From NCBI GenBank assembly GCA_905372785.1, contig CAJPQG010000008.1:1-23332 (forward strand): a DNA stretch of 23,332 bases, given 5' to 3'. The stretch comes from Candidatus Saccharimonadota bacterium. GTDB taxonomy: Bacteria > Patescibacteriota > Saccharimonadia > Saccharimonadales > Saccharimonadaceae. The position numbers and the translations under genes are program-made. Position 1 is the first letter of the stretch. Each line of letters begins with the position of its first letter. This document shows, piece by piece, positions 9,114 through 15,480 of the stretch. The notes under the pieces were generated by a model. The model was not told where the DNA came from. It saw only the letters and a program-made list of their open reading frames with translations, and made no database searches.

Positions 9114-9872
9114 CTATAAATATAATGCCGCCGACGACCACCGAACTCTTCTATCGCCGCAAGCACACCCGAGCACCATTTAGGTGCCCCGTTAATTAAA
9201 ATTTTAAATTAATGTTATGTGTTAAACCGTGTATATTACTTCACTTCTATGTTGCACGCTAGAAAGCACAGACTATGCATCCGCTACACACGAGATCCAT
9301 TAACTAAGCGCGCATACTCTGCGCTTCTAGCAGCTGACAGCCTCCTAAAAAGGAGACAAAACAAATACACGCAGCAAGCGTTGGGCATTATGATCACTAA
9401 CCTTTGCACGCAGCGGGGCCAAGAACACATATCTCTTCGGCGCCAAACAAACTGCTGAGCTCGTATAGAGTCATCCAGCCCTGCGTTGCTTTGTGTATAT
9501 GTTTTTGTAAAATTGATGTTTATGTTTATCAATTACTGTTTCAGTATAACACACAAAACTCCATACATCAATCCACCAGGATGGTATGAATGTTGTAATA
9601 AAATCTAACATAGGCATAGCTACTGCTTATAGTTACTTGTCTGGTTTTTATTATTTTTTACAACGTTAGTGTGTCAGCCTAGCGGAAGCCCATTTCACTA
9701 CTTTATCAATCTATACGGTAGAGATGTATATAATACACCATATTTACCCTGACATCTTACCTGTACCCCCTCTGCTACGCATACCTTAATAGCTACTTTT
9801 TACCCCTGCTCTAGTGTCCTTTCTTGCAACTATACACTACGATTATGTGGCTTTTTTTACAATCTTTTCGTG
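9114..9872. other. Intergenic region without a recognisable protein gene
   Basis: About 760 bp. At 9194-9214 there is an AT-only near-palindrome. 9220-9480 is richer in GC than its flanks and contains imperfect hairpins; on the minus strand it is preceded by a good promoter (9543-9571). The longest frames (79-82 aa) have implausible composition. A 25-codon minus-strand ORF (9397-9474) is the only frame that reads like protein. 9600-9870 is pyrimidine-rich on the plus strand with nothing I can name. Confidence 0.6.
9543..9571 (-). promoter_or_regulatory. Orphan minus-strand promoter
   Basis: Minus-strand -35 TTGATG (9566-9571), 17-nt spacer, -10 TATACT (9543-9548). Predicted start near 9536. 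It faces a 400-bp gene-free stretch ahead of the 130-aa membrane protein, so its product is either a long leader or a non-coding RNA. Confidence 0.6.
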
Positions 9873-9901
9873 TTGACACCCCCCAATAAACACTCTATTA
9901 T
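9873..9901 (+). promoter_or_regulatory. Strong promoter of a candidate small RNA
   Basis: Consensus -35 TTGACA (9873-9878), 17-nt spacer, -10 TATTAT (9896-9901). Predicted start at 9907-9909. No protein gene follows before a terminator about 100 nt downstream. Confidence 0.75.
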
Positions 9902-9906
9902 AAGGG

Positions 9907-10010
9907 TAGCTTCTGAACAAAAAACTTATACAGAAGCCAAACATAAACAGAATTTTCAAAACTCCACTTCTTAGAAACAACCACTACTCGCAGGTGGTTG
10001 TTTTTCTTTT
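9907..10010 (+). ncRNA. Candidate ~104-nt small RNA
   Basis: Bounded by a consensus promoter and a strong intrinsic terminator, with no start codon followed by a meaningful frame. The 5' end forms a perfect 7-bp hairpin GCTTCTG/CAGAAGC (9909-9915 with 9931-9937) with a 15-nt A-rich loop. An unpaired A/C-rich segment (9938-9974) contains AACTCCACTTC, able to pair with GGAG-type ribosome-binding sites. The 3' hairpin is the terminator. It matches neither 6S, SRP RNA nor a known riboswitch that I recognise. Base-pairing regulator is one possibility; a decayed leader is another. Confidence 0.6.
9976..10010 (+). terminator. Intrinsic terminator of the candidate sRNA
   Basis: 9-bp perfect stem AACAACCAC/GTGGTTGTT (9976-9984 with 9994-10002) followed by a T-rich run interrupted by one C. 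It faces the tmRNA terminator across ~55 bp. Confidence 0.85.
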
Positions 10011-10065
10011 TATCTGACCTGCTCAGAGCTAGCAGCCAACATACTGTCATCAAAAAATCATACGA

Positions 10066-10094
10066 CAAAAGGCGCCAGCTCGTAGCTGCACGCC
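10066..10094 (-). terminator. Probable tmRNA terminator
   Basis: Minus strand: an interrupted stem (GGCG/CGCC and CAGCT/AGCTG with a small internal loop, ACG loop) followed by TTTTGT, 17 bp past the encoded CCA of the tmRNA. Confidence 0.6.
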
Positions 10095-10110
10095 TCTAGT
10101 AGTTCACTCA

Positions 10111-10505
10111 TGGTGGAGCTGCCGGGTACCGCCCCCGGGTCCAAAAGGTAATCGTTCGCCCGTCTACAAGTTTAGACTATCTTGCTGTTTTATGCGTCTA
10201 TGCTCTCAAAAACAGTCACAAATAAGCATAGCCGCAGGTATCTACTATCCAGCCAAAGTCGATACAAGCTTTGGCATTGTCCTACAAAATCTCTGACACA
10301 TTCTTGCGCTCAGTAGAAATCAGCGCAGAATATGGCTACCTACTATTTAGGCAACTGTCGCAAAAGCGGCCTGCTTTGGCATCAAAGATGCAGCAAACGC
10401 CTTTGCTTTTTCTGCAAAGTTTGCATTTATTGATACTGATTACGTCAGTGGTCGACTTGCTTGGCGAACTATTAAAATCCTTCTGTCAAAAGCTATATCA
10501 GCCCC
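10111..10505 (-). ncRNA. ssrA: tmRNA (ribosome rescue)
   Basis: 395 nt. The 5' end GGGGCTGATA and the 3' end CAGCTCCACCA (CCA encoded) form the alanine-type acceptor stem, including the G3.U pair read by alanyl-tRNA synthetase. Upstream of the 3' end the family's AAACTTGTAGAC and TTTTGGAC segments are present. The resume codon is probably GCA at 10422-10424; the tag frame runs to TAA at 10347-10349, giving 25 residues that begin ANFAEKAKAF and end AAFATVA. That is long for a tag and ends in TVA rather than the common LAA/VAA. The T arm is odd: stem CCGGG/CCCGG encloses GGCGGTA in place of the usual TTCRAnY. An extended -10 sits exactly at the right distance upstream. Confidence 0.93.
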
Positions 10506-10515
10506 AGATAGCACT

Positions 10516-10524
10516 ATTATAGCA
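10516..10524 (-). promoter_or_regulatory. tmRNA promoter (extended -10)
   Basis: Minus-strand TGC-TATAAT, hexamer at 10516-10521. It predicts transcription start at ~10509, within a few bases of the mature 5' end at 10505. No clear -35. Confidence 0.7.
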
Positions 10525-10579
10525 GAACCTGCCAGAATATGGTTAAATAGAACTGCAAGTAACCATTGGAGGTAACAAC

Positions 10580-12097
10580 ATGGCGACCGGCAAAACATAC
10601 TCAGTAGCAAGCCTTGGCTACAATGGACAACTGATAGAAATTGAGGGTGATTCTTCAAAAGGGCTGCCTTCCTTGCAGATTGTGGGGCTTGGCAATAAGG
10701 CTATTGATGAGTCAAAAGAGCGCGTTCGTAGTGCTATTAACAACTCATCGTTAACTTTCCCTGCTCAAAAAATCACCATAAATCTTGCCCCAGCCGAGAT
10801 ACCAAAAGATGGCTCACAATTTGACCTCCCGATAGCACTAACGATTCTCGTGATATCCGGCCAGCTTCTTGAGCAGAATATACCAACCGCCTATTTCGCT
10901 GGTGAATTAGCGCTTGATGGCAGTGTGCGACCTATCAAAAATGCAACTATTATTGCAGAATTAGCCGCAAAAAATGGTATTCCCGAAATCTACGTGCCAC
11001 AAGAAAACTGCAAGGAAGCGGCACTTTTTACCGACATAACGATTTACGGCGTTAATAATCTTCAGCAACTCTTCCTTCACCTAAAGGGTATTGATCGCAT
11101 GCAACCTTTCTCGAGGCAAAACATAGAACAGATATCACACAGTCAGCTTACTCCGCCGCTGTTAGATGACGTACACGGGCAAGAACAGGCCAAGCGAGCA
11201 CTTATTATCGCAGCTGCCGGCGGTCACAATCTGCTGCTGTCTGGTTCGCCAGGTGCAGGAAAAACTATGCTTGCCAAAATATTGCCGAAGCTCCTTCCTC
11301 CGCCATCAACTGAAGATATTATTTCCATTATGAAACTCCACAATCTCGTCCCCGCCACGCAGCAATTAGAGCTTGGCGAACGACCCTTCAGAAGTCCTCA
11401 CCACACAGCTAGTCGTACGGCCCTTATCGGCGGCGGTCCACAAGCTACTCCCGGTGAAGTCAGTCTTGCACATAATGGCGTGCTCTTCCTGGATGAGCTA
11501 CCAGAATATCCACGCGCAACGTTAGAGTCTCTCCGTCAGCCGCTCGAAGATCACGTTGTATCAATCTCACGGGCTCGCGCAAGATATACCTATCCAGCAA
11601 ACTTTATCATGATCGCCACCATGAACCCATGCCCATGCGGGTACTATGGAGACCAGGTAAAAGAATGTACCTGTTCGTTATCACAAATCTTAGCCTATCG
11701 TAAAAAAATATCTGGGCCACTTCTCGATCGTATCGACCTGACAATCACCGCACAGCGTGTTCCACACAATGAGTTACTAAAAAATTCATCGTCTAAAAAA
11801 CAACATATTAATGCCCAAAAATTAATAGAAAAGGCAAGAAAACATCAATTTAACAGATATAACAGTAGTGTTTATAACAACGGTAATATTTCTTCATCAG
11901 ACATAATAAAATATTTGTTACTAGATGATGATGTAAAAAAGTTTATGGAATCAGCAGCCACTAATCTGGACCTATCTCCACGCAGCTACTACAAAGTGCT
12001 GCGTGTAGCTCGCACAATTGCAGACCTTGAAGACTCCCCAGCTGTACTTATCCCGCACATTGCCGAGGCGCTACAATATCGTACAGCACAACAGTAA
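10580..12097 (+). CDS. comM: YifB/ComM family AAA+ ATPase
   Basis: 505 aa, the normal family length. An N-terminal Lon-protease-like fold (about 1-170) with the family block GLPSLQIVGLGNKAIDESKERV (28-49) is followed by a Mg-chelatase-type AAA+ domain: Walker A GSPGAGKT (222-229), Walker B VLFLDE (301-306), the cysteine cluster CPCGYYGD...CTC (351-365) and SGPLLDRIDL (378-387). ComM relatives are hexameric helicases that drive branch migration while incoming single-stranded DNA recombines during natural transformation; assigning that role here is family knowledge, not shown. ATG at 10580 has a perfect GGAGG 7 nt upstream. It is divergent from ssrA, and its promoter must lie within or next to the ssrA 5' region. 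Confidence 0.93.
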   Translation: MATGKTYSVASLGYNGQLIEIEGDSSKGLPSLQIVGLGNKAIDESKERVRSAINNSSLTFPAQKITINLAPAEIPKDGSQFDLPIALTILVISGQLLEQNIPTAYFAGELALDGSVRPIKNATIIAELAAKNGIPEIYVPQENCKEAALFTDITIYGVNNLQQLFLHLKGIDRMQPFSRQNIEQISHSQLTPPLLDDVHGQEQAKRALIIAAAGGHNLLLSGSPGAGKTMLAKILPKLLPPPSTEDIISIMKLHNLVPATQQLELGERPFRSPHHTASRTALIGGGPQATPGEVSLAHNGVLFLDELPEYPRATLESLRQPLEDHVVSISRARARYTYPANFIMIATMNPCPCGYYGDQVKECTCSLSQILAYRKKISGPLLDRIDLTITAQRVPHNELLKNSSSKKQHINAQKLIEKARKHQFNRYNSSVYNNGNISSSDIIKYLLLDDDVKKFMESAATNLDLSPRSYYKVLRVARTIADLEDSPAVLIPHIAEALQYRTAQQ

Positions 12098-12110
12098 TAC
12101 CACATGTGGC

Positions 12111-12140
12111 TTGAACTGCGCTAGCCAAATCTGCTATAAT
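12111..12140 (+). promoter_or_regulatory. Promoter of infC-rpmI-rplT
   Basis: -35 TTGAAC (12111-12116), 18-nt spacer, extended -10 TGC-TATAAT (hexamer 12135-12140). Predicted start ~12147, leaving a ~50-nt AU-rich leader before infC. Confidence 0.8.
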
Positions 12141-12197
12141 TCAGCTGAATAACGTTTTATATTTTTAATTAAGAATCGCTAACAGGAGAGTCTAGCA

Positions 12198-12704
12198 ATT
12201 AATAAATCAGTACGAATTAACGGAGACATTCGCGCTTCGGAGCTGCGTGTCATCAGTGAACACGGCGAGCAGCTAGGTATCATGCCAAAACGAGAAGCTT
12301 TAGCACTGGCCGAAAAAGCCGGGCTTGATCTTGTAGAGATATCACCAGGCGCTACCCCTCCAGTAGCTAAAATCATCGACTGGGGTAAATACCAATACCA
12401 GAAGATGAAAGATCAGCAAAAAAATCGCAAGGCAGCTAAGGCAAATGAGCTCAAGCAAATGCGATTTGGTCTAAAAATTGGTAGTGGCGACCTTGAGATT
12501 AAACTGCGTAAGGTTCGTAAGTTTCTTGAGGCTGGTCATAAAGTCAGAATTCAAATCTTCCTTCGTGGACGAGAAATGGCTCATAAAGACCTTGCCTTCG
12601 AGATGGCACACAAAATCTTAGCCGAATTAGAGACCGAGGCGATCATAGAACAAAAGCCACAAATGGCTGGACGCAACCTGAATGTAACAATAAGGAGAAA
12701 GTAA
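12198..12704 (+). CDS. infC: Translation initiation factor IF-3, AUU start codon
   Basis: 168 aa. IF-3 binds the 30S subunit and checks start codon and initiator tRNA. The N-domain contains INGDIRASELRVISEHGEQ and GLDLVEISPGATPPVAKI, followed by the KYQYQ linker; the C-domain starts near AKANELKQMRF. The start is read as ATT at 12198: TAA at 12180-12182 closes the frame, the only ATG is inside the conserved N-domain (12282) and would delete ~28 residues, and AGGAG (12184-12188) sits 9 nt before the ATT. AUU-initiated infC is the classic autoregulation device, because IF-3 rejects its own non-standard start. The stop overlaps the rpmI ATG (TAATG). Confidence 0.95.
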   Translation: MNKSVRINGDIRASELRVISEHGEQLGIMPKREALALAEKAGLDLVEISPGATPPVAKIIDWGKYQYQKMKDQQKNRKAAKANELKQMRFGLKIGSGDLEIKLRKVRKFLEAGHKVRIQIFLRGREMAHKDLAFEMAHKILAELETEAIIEQKPQMAGRNLNVTIRRK

Positions 12705-12898
12705 TGCCAAAGCTTAAAACCCATAAAGGTACGGCTAAGCGCATTAAGCTTACCAGTACTGGTAAGGTAAAGCGACGCCGCGCATTTGGTGGGCACATGC
12801 TTGCCAAGAAGAGCAAGAGCCGCAAGCGTAACATCAATACGCCTGCATTTGTCACTGGCTCAATGAAGAAAAACGTTAAACGAGCCTTGGGAGAATAA
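12704..12898 (+). CDS. rpmI: 50S ribosomal protein L35 (bL35)
   Basis: 64 aa, full length. It begins MPKLKTHKGTAKRIKLTSTG and has the basic RRRAFGGHMLAKKS core typical of bL35. An AGGAG at the end of infC serves as ribosome-binding site, and the ATG overlaps the infC stop by one base, so translation is probably coupled to IF-3. Middle gene of infC-rpmI-rplT, the conserved bacterial order. Confidence 0.97.
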   Translation: MPKLKTHKGTAKRIKLTSTGKVKRRRAFGGHMLAKKSKSRKRNINTPAFVTGSMKKNVKRALGE

Positions 12899-12901
12899 TT
12901 T

Positions 12902-13243
12902 ATGCGCGTTAAACGAGGTGTAACGGCACGAGCTAAGCACAAGAAGATTCTAAAAGCTGCCAAGGGCATGCAGCATAACCGCACACGATCATACCGCCTA
13001 GCAAAACAAGGTGTTATTCGATCACTGCAATATGCATACCGCGACCGACGCAACAAAAAGCGTGATCTACGCGGCCTATGGATTACCCGTATCAATGCTG
13101 CCGCACGCCTAAATGGTACAACATACGGCAAGCTAATTAACGGCCTCAAGACCGCAGGTATTGAGCTTGACCGCAAAGTACTTGCAGAGCTTGCAGTTAA
13201 TGAGCCAGCGGCCTTCACTGCTATCGTAAAAGCTGCAAAATAG
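12902..13243 (+). CDS. rplT: 50S ribosomal protein L20 (bL20)
   Basis: 113 aa, near the usual ~118. It begins MRVKRGVTARAKHKKILKAA, followed by the long basic helix with NRTRSYRLAKQGV and YAYRDRRNKKRDLR, and the compact C-terminal domain with LNGTTYGKLINGLK. L20 is an early 50S assembly protein. GGGAG at the end of rpmI gives a Shine-Dalgarno 8 nt before the ATG, with only 3 nt between the genes. I saw no obvious L20 operator (a 23S-like pseudoknot) in the short leader. Confidence 0.97.
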   Translation: MRVKRGVTARAKHKKILKAAKGMQHNRTRSYRLAKQGVIRSLQYAYRDRRNKKRDLRGLWITRINAAARLNGTTYGKLINGLKTAGIELDRKVLAELAVNEPAAFTAIVKAAK

Positions 13244-13256
13244 TTTTTGTGCAGCA

Positions 13257-13292
13257 CTAAAAAATACCCCGTAGTTACCTATGGGGTATTTT
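13257..13292. terminator. Bidirectional terminator between rplT and rnpB
   Basis: Stem AATACCCC/GGGGTATT (13263-13270 with 13283-13290). On the minus strand it is followed by six T's, a good end for rnpB transcripts; on the plus strand the T-run is shorter but follows rplT directly. Confidence 0.8.
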
Positions 13293-13297
13293 GATTG

Positions 13298-13636
13298 CTG
13301 CATTGATAAGCCGGGTTCTGTCGAGGACGATCATCTATCTAGATAGTGTATTGCTACGCTATTCAAGCGGATTGCGCGAACATCTCAAGCGGATCACTTA
13401 TCTGAGCTGTTCCCCTTGCAGCCGACAGGGTTTACCTCCCCACCTTGTCACCAAGGCAGACTGTGGGCTCTTACCCCACTCGTTTCACCTTTGCTCTAAC
13501 TAGTAGAGTAGTTTCGTTTCTGTGGCACTTTCCCTAGGGTTACCCCCGGTCGCCGTTAGCGACTGTCGTATCCTATGCTGCCCGGACTTTCCTCTTGTTG
13601 ACTGATAATCCAACAAGCGATCGTCTCAATGCGCCC
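13298..13636 (-). ncRNA. rnpB: RNase P RNA (bacterial type A)
   Basis: About 339 nt. The conserved P4 strands are clear on the minus strand: GAGGAAAGTCCGGGC near the 5' end and ACAGAACCCGGCTTA near the 3' end, with the conserved GGTAAACCC and AGAGCAAAGGTGAAACG segments between. The P1 helix is a perfect GCATTGA/TCAATGC (13626-13632 with 13300-13306), which fixes both ends. This is the catalytic RNA that removes tRNA 5' leaders. It has its own promoter at 13641-13668 and a terminator at 13257-13292. Confidence 0.96.
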
Positions 13637-13640
13637 TGCT

Positions 13641-13668
13641 AGTATAGCATAGTTTGCCTAGTCATCAA
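13641..13668 (-). promoter_or_regulatory. rnpB promoter
   Basis: Minus-strand -35 TTGATG (13663-13668), 16-nt spacer, extended -10 TGC-TATACT (hexamer 13641-13646). Predicted start ~13635. The -35 overlaps the U-tract of the RNA gene upstream. Confidence 0.75.
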
Positions 13669-13803
13669 AAAACCTACCTCGAAAGCTTTGATATTCCCTG
13701 CTCGTTGCAAGGTGGGTGTTCTCATGATAACTCCACGGAGCTATCGGATATTGAACTCCCTATCGTATGATGTTAGGAAAATCATACACTTCCTCGGTAG
13801 GAT
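13667..13803 (-). ncRNA. Unidentified structured RNA upstream of rnpB
   Basis: About 137 nt. The two ends pair: CCTACC (13796-13801) with GGTAGG (13673-13678), then a tandem GA/GA mismatch, then GGAAG with CTTTC, closing the whole element; six T's follow the 3' strand. Inside are a perfect 7-bp hairpin GTATGAT/ATCATAC, a 9-bp element GATAGCTCC/GGAGTTATC and a small CCTTGC/GCAGG hairpin. It has its own extended -10 promoter. It does not match SRP RNA, 6S as I know it, or a named riboswitch. End pairing plus a U-tract argues for an independent RNA on this strand. Confidence 0.6.
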
Positions 13804-13809
13804 GCCTTT

Positions 13810-13839
13810 AGTATAGCATATGCTAGCCAGCAGCACCAA
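13810..13839 (-). promoter_or_regulatory. Promoter of the unidentified RNA
   Basis: Minus-strand -35 TTGGTG (13834-13839), 18-nt spacer, extended -10 TGC-TATACT (hexamer 13810-13815). It overlaps the end of the protease gene and shares ATGCTATACTA with the rnpB promoter. Confidence 0.6.
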
Positions 13840-14452
13840 ACACTGCTAGAAAGGCTTGAAATATTGCTTTTGTAGCTGCCGACATAAGCCCGGTAATCTG
13901 CCCATTAAATAGCATCACAATACCAAATACAATAAGCAGGCTGTATTGCTCCATGGTCTCCATGGCCTGCTGAATAAACCTTGGTGCGAGCGGGTATAGC
14001 ACTCTCGAACCATCAAGTGGTGGTATTGGCAACATATTAAACACAAAAAAACCTAGGTTGATAGCAACCACTTGCATTAGTATTTGGCCCATCAGCGTGC
14101 TCTCAGAGGCCCCTGAGAGCACATATACGCCCACACCAATAAAAGCTAACACTAGATTAACTAGCGGCCCTGCAAGCGCTACCAGCGCAGCTCCCCAATC
14201 GCCCACACGGCCCTGGTTAAACGGTACCGGTTTGGCACCGCCAAACACTGGAGCGCCGAGTAGCATCAACACAAGCGGCAGCGCAATCGTCATGATGGGA
14301 TCTATGTGCTTAAACGGGTTCAGTGTTAGTCGGCCATCAAGCTTGGCCGTATCGTCACCCAATTTATAAGCCACTAGTCCATGCATCACCTCATGCAAGG
14401 TCATTGAAATAAATACAACAGACAGTAGAATAACAATATTTAACAGTATCAT
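13823..14452 (-). CDS. Site-2 protease family (M50) membrane metallopeptidase
   Basis: 209 aa from the chosen start. Zinc site: HEVMH (His20, Glu21, His24) inside the first transmembrane helix, with the third ligand Asp147 in LPIPPLDGSRVL, and NPFKHIDP after the first cytoplasmic loop. Transmembrane helices at about 2-19, 53-71, 87-113, 125-141 and 171-190. This is the compact group without a PDZ domain. Such enzymes cut membrane-spanning substrates such as anti-sigma factors or signal peptides; the substrate here is unknown. I chose ATG at 14452 over an upstream TTG at 14491: a TATAAT lies 6 nt before the ATG, so the mRNA would begin at the ATG and the TTG would be upstream of the promoter. 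Divergent from rpmB. Confidence 0.88.
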   Translation of the reverse strand: MILLNIVILLSVVFISMTLHEVMHGLVAYKLGDDTAKLDGRLTLNPFKHIDPIMTIALPLVLMLLGAPVFGGAKPVPFNQGRVGDWGAALVALAGPLVNLVLAFIGVGVYVLSGASESTLMGQILMQVVAINLGFFVFNMLPIPPLDGSRVLYPLAPRFIQQAMETMEQYSLLIVFGIVMLFNGQITGLMSAATKAIFQAFLAVFGAAG

Positions 14453-14458
14453 GCTTTC

Positions 14459-14464
14459 ATTATA
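14459..14464 (-). promoter_or_regulatory. -10 hexamer for a probably leaderless protease mRNA
   Basis: Minus-strand TATAAT with 6 nt to the ATG, placing +1 on the A of the start codon. No Shine-Dalgarno, no convincing -35. Confidence 0.55.
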
Positions 14465-14484
14465 CACTACTCTGCCTCGCAATA

Positions 14485-14513
14485 TTGACAAAACCCTTGC
14501 TTCCAGCTAGAAT
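14485..14513 (+). promoter_or_regulatory. rpmB promoter
   Basis: Consensus -35 TTGACA (14485-14490), 17-nt spacer, -10 TAGAAT (14508-14513). Predicted start ~14520. It is back to back with the protease promoter. Confidence 0.8.
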
Positions 14514-14558
14514 GGTATACGATTATCTATTAATTTAACAACGTAGGAACTGTATATC

Positions 14559-14750
14559 ATGGCAACACGATGTGAGCTCACCGGTAAGGGTAAGCAGTTC
14601 GGCCACAATGTTAGCTTCTCTTTGCGCCGCACAAAGCGCGTTTTCAAGCCAAACCTTCAAAAGAAGACATTTGTGGTTGATGGTCAGAAAGTAACAATGA
14701 CACTTTCGACAAGCGCAATCCGCACACTAAAGAAAAAAGGTATCCTCTAA
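14559..14750 (+). CDS. rpmB: 50S ribosomal protein L28 (bL28)
   Basis: 63 aa, complete. It begins MATRCELTGKGKQFGHNVSFSLRR in L28 order, with KRVFKPNLQKKTF in the middle and STSAIRTLKKKGIL at the end. A weak TAGGA lies ~9-14 nt before the ATG. It is a single-gene unit with its own promoter and a strong terminator. Confidence 0.97.
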   Translation: MATRCELTGKGKQFGHNVSFSLRRTKRVFKPNLQKKTFVVDGQKVTMTLSTSAIRTLKKKGIL

Positions 14751-14772
14751 CGGCTAACCTTTTGTAGCTAAC

Positions 14773-14804
14773 AAAAATACCTCCATACTCGGAGGTATTT
14801 TTTT
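14773..14804. terminator. Strong bidirectional terminator between rpmB and the MBL gene
   Basis: AAATACCTCC/GGAGGTATTT stem with a 6-nt loop, T-run on the plus side and five T's on the minus side, serving both convergent genes. Confidence 0.9.
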
Positions 14805-14837
14805 AATAATTACTCGCTTTCGCTGCTGTGGCTGCCA

Positions 14838-15476
14838 CTATTTTGAACGGTCGACGACAACTGTGGTCATCGCAGCTGGCAAGCTGGCAGCCTTCACCTT
14901 TAGCTTGGTAACATGTTCAACGTCCTCTGCCCCAATCGCACTAATAAAATCAGTTACTTCATTCTGAGGCACTTCATAGGCTAAAGTATCATCTGCATAG
15001 TGTACCGGCACTACAAGCTTCGGCTCCATAATCTTCGCAATCCGCGCTGCAGCAACACCATCAAACGTGTAGCCATTCCCTCCGACCGGGATAATAAGCA
15101 CATCAATCAGCCCAAGCTCTTCTAGCTGGTTTTCTGATATTTCGTTATCGATGTGCCCAAGCACAGCGATAGCAATGCCATCAACCACTACGCGATAAGC
15201 AGTAGCTTTCTTCCCTTGCTCAAGGCTGTCAATATTACGCCGAAATGCAAAACCTGTAATTGCAAAAGGACCTACCTCATATTCACCCGGACCATCAATT
15301 ACTAGCTTAGCTGCGTCATTATATACCGCAAACCGAGGTTCTGTAGCTAATTCTACACCACCGCCAGTAGCCACATCCTTCGTGCCATATAGCGACAGCT
15401 TTGGGTCGATATATAGGCTATCTTTTTTGGCCTTAATAACACCTGCACCGGCACCTTTATATTCAAATTCAAACAT
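14838..15476 (-). CDS. MBL-fold-like protein without the usual metal motif
   Basis: 212 aa. Traits of the metallo-beta-lactamase fold: a start with alternating strands, GPGEYEVGPFAITGF around residue 64, VLGHIDNEIS (~105), IDVLIIPVGGNGYTFDGVAAARI (~124) and KLVVPVHYADD (~153). These resemble the UPF0173/YtnP-like small hydrolase group. The HxHxDH motif that binds zinc in active members is missing; only isolated His residues (GH, VHY) remain. It may bind metal weakly, use a different chemistry or be non-enzymatic. It lies 4 nt after the HTH-NTase gene, in the same direction, so probably co-transcribed; GAGGAAGG at the end of that gene is the ribosome-binding site. Confidence 0.75.
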   Translation of the reverse strand: MFEFEYKGAGAGVIKAKKDSLYIDPKLSLYGTKDVATGGGVELATEPRFAVYNDAAKLVIDGPGEYEVGPFAITGFAFRRNIDSLEQGKKATAYRVVVDGIAIAVLGHIDNEISENQLEELGLIDVLIIPVGGNGYTFDGVAAARIAKIMEPKLVVPVHYADDTLAYEVPQNEVTDFISAIGAEDVEHVTKLKVKAASLPAAMTTVVVDRSK

Positions 15477-15480
15477 GTGT

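Noticed and set aside
9284..9532. 82-codon minus-strand ORF in the gene-free region
   Set aside because: Composition is implausible (low-complexity start, many Arg/Cys), there is no Shine-Dalgarno, and a different frame (9397-9474) reads better.
12179..12376. 65-codon minus-strand ORF over infC
   Set aside because: Antisense shadow of the clearly coding infC frame.
13639..13725. 28-codon ORF with GGAG upstream on the minus strand inside the unidentified RNA
   Set aside because: It runs through the closing stem, U-tract and rnpB promoter; the paired ends favour a structured RNA.
13667..13803. Assignment of the RNA upstream of rnpB to SRP (4.5S) RNA
   Set aside because: The conserved SRP apical segment GGAAGGAAGCAGCC is absent.
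14453..14491. TTG start extending the M50 protease by 13 residues
   Set aside because: The extension would be encoded upstream of the likely -10 and overlaps the rpmB -35; the ATG at 14452 begins directly with the first membrane helix.
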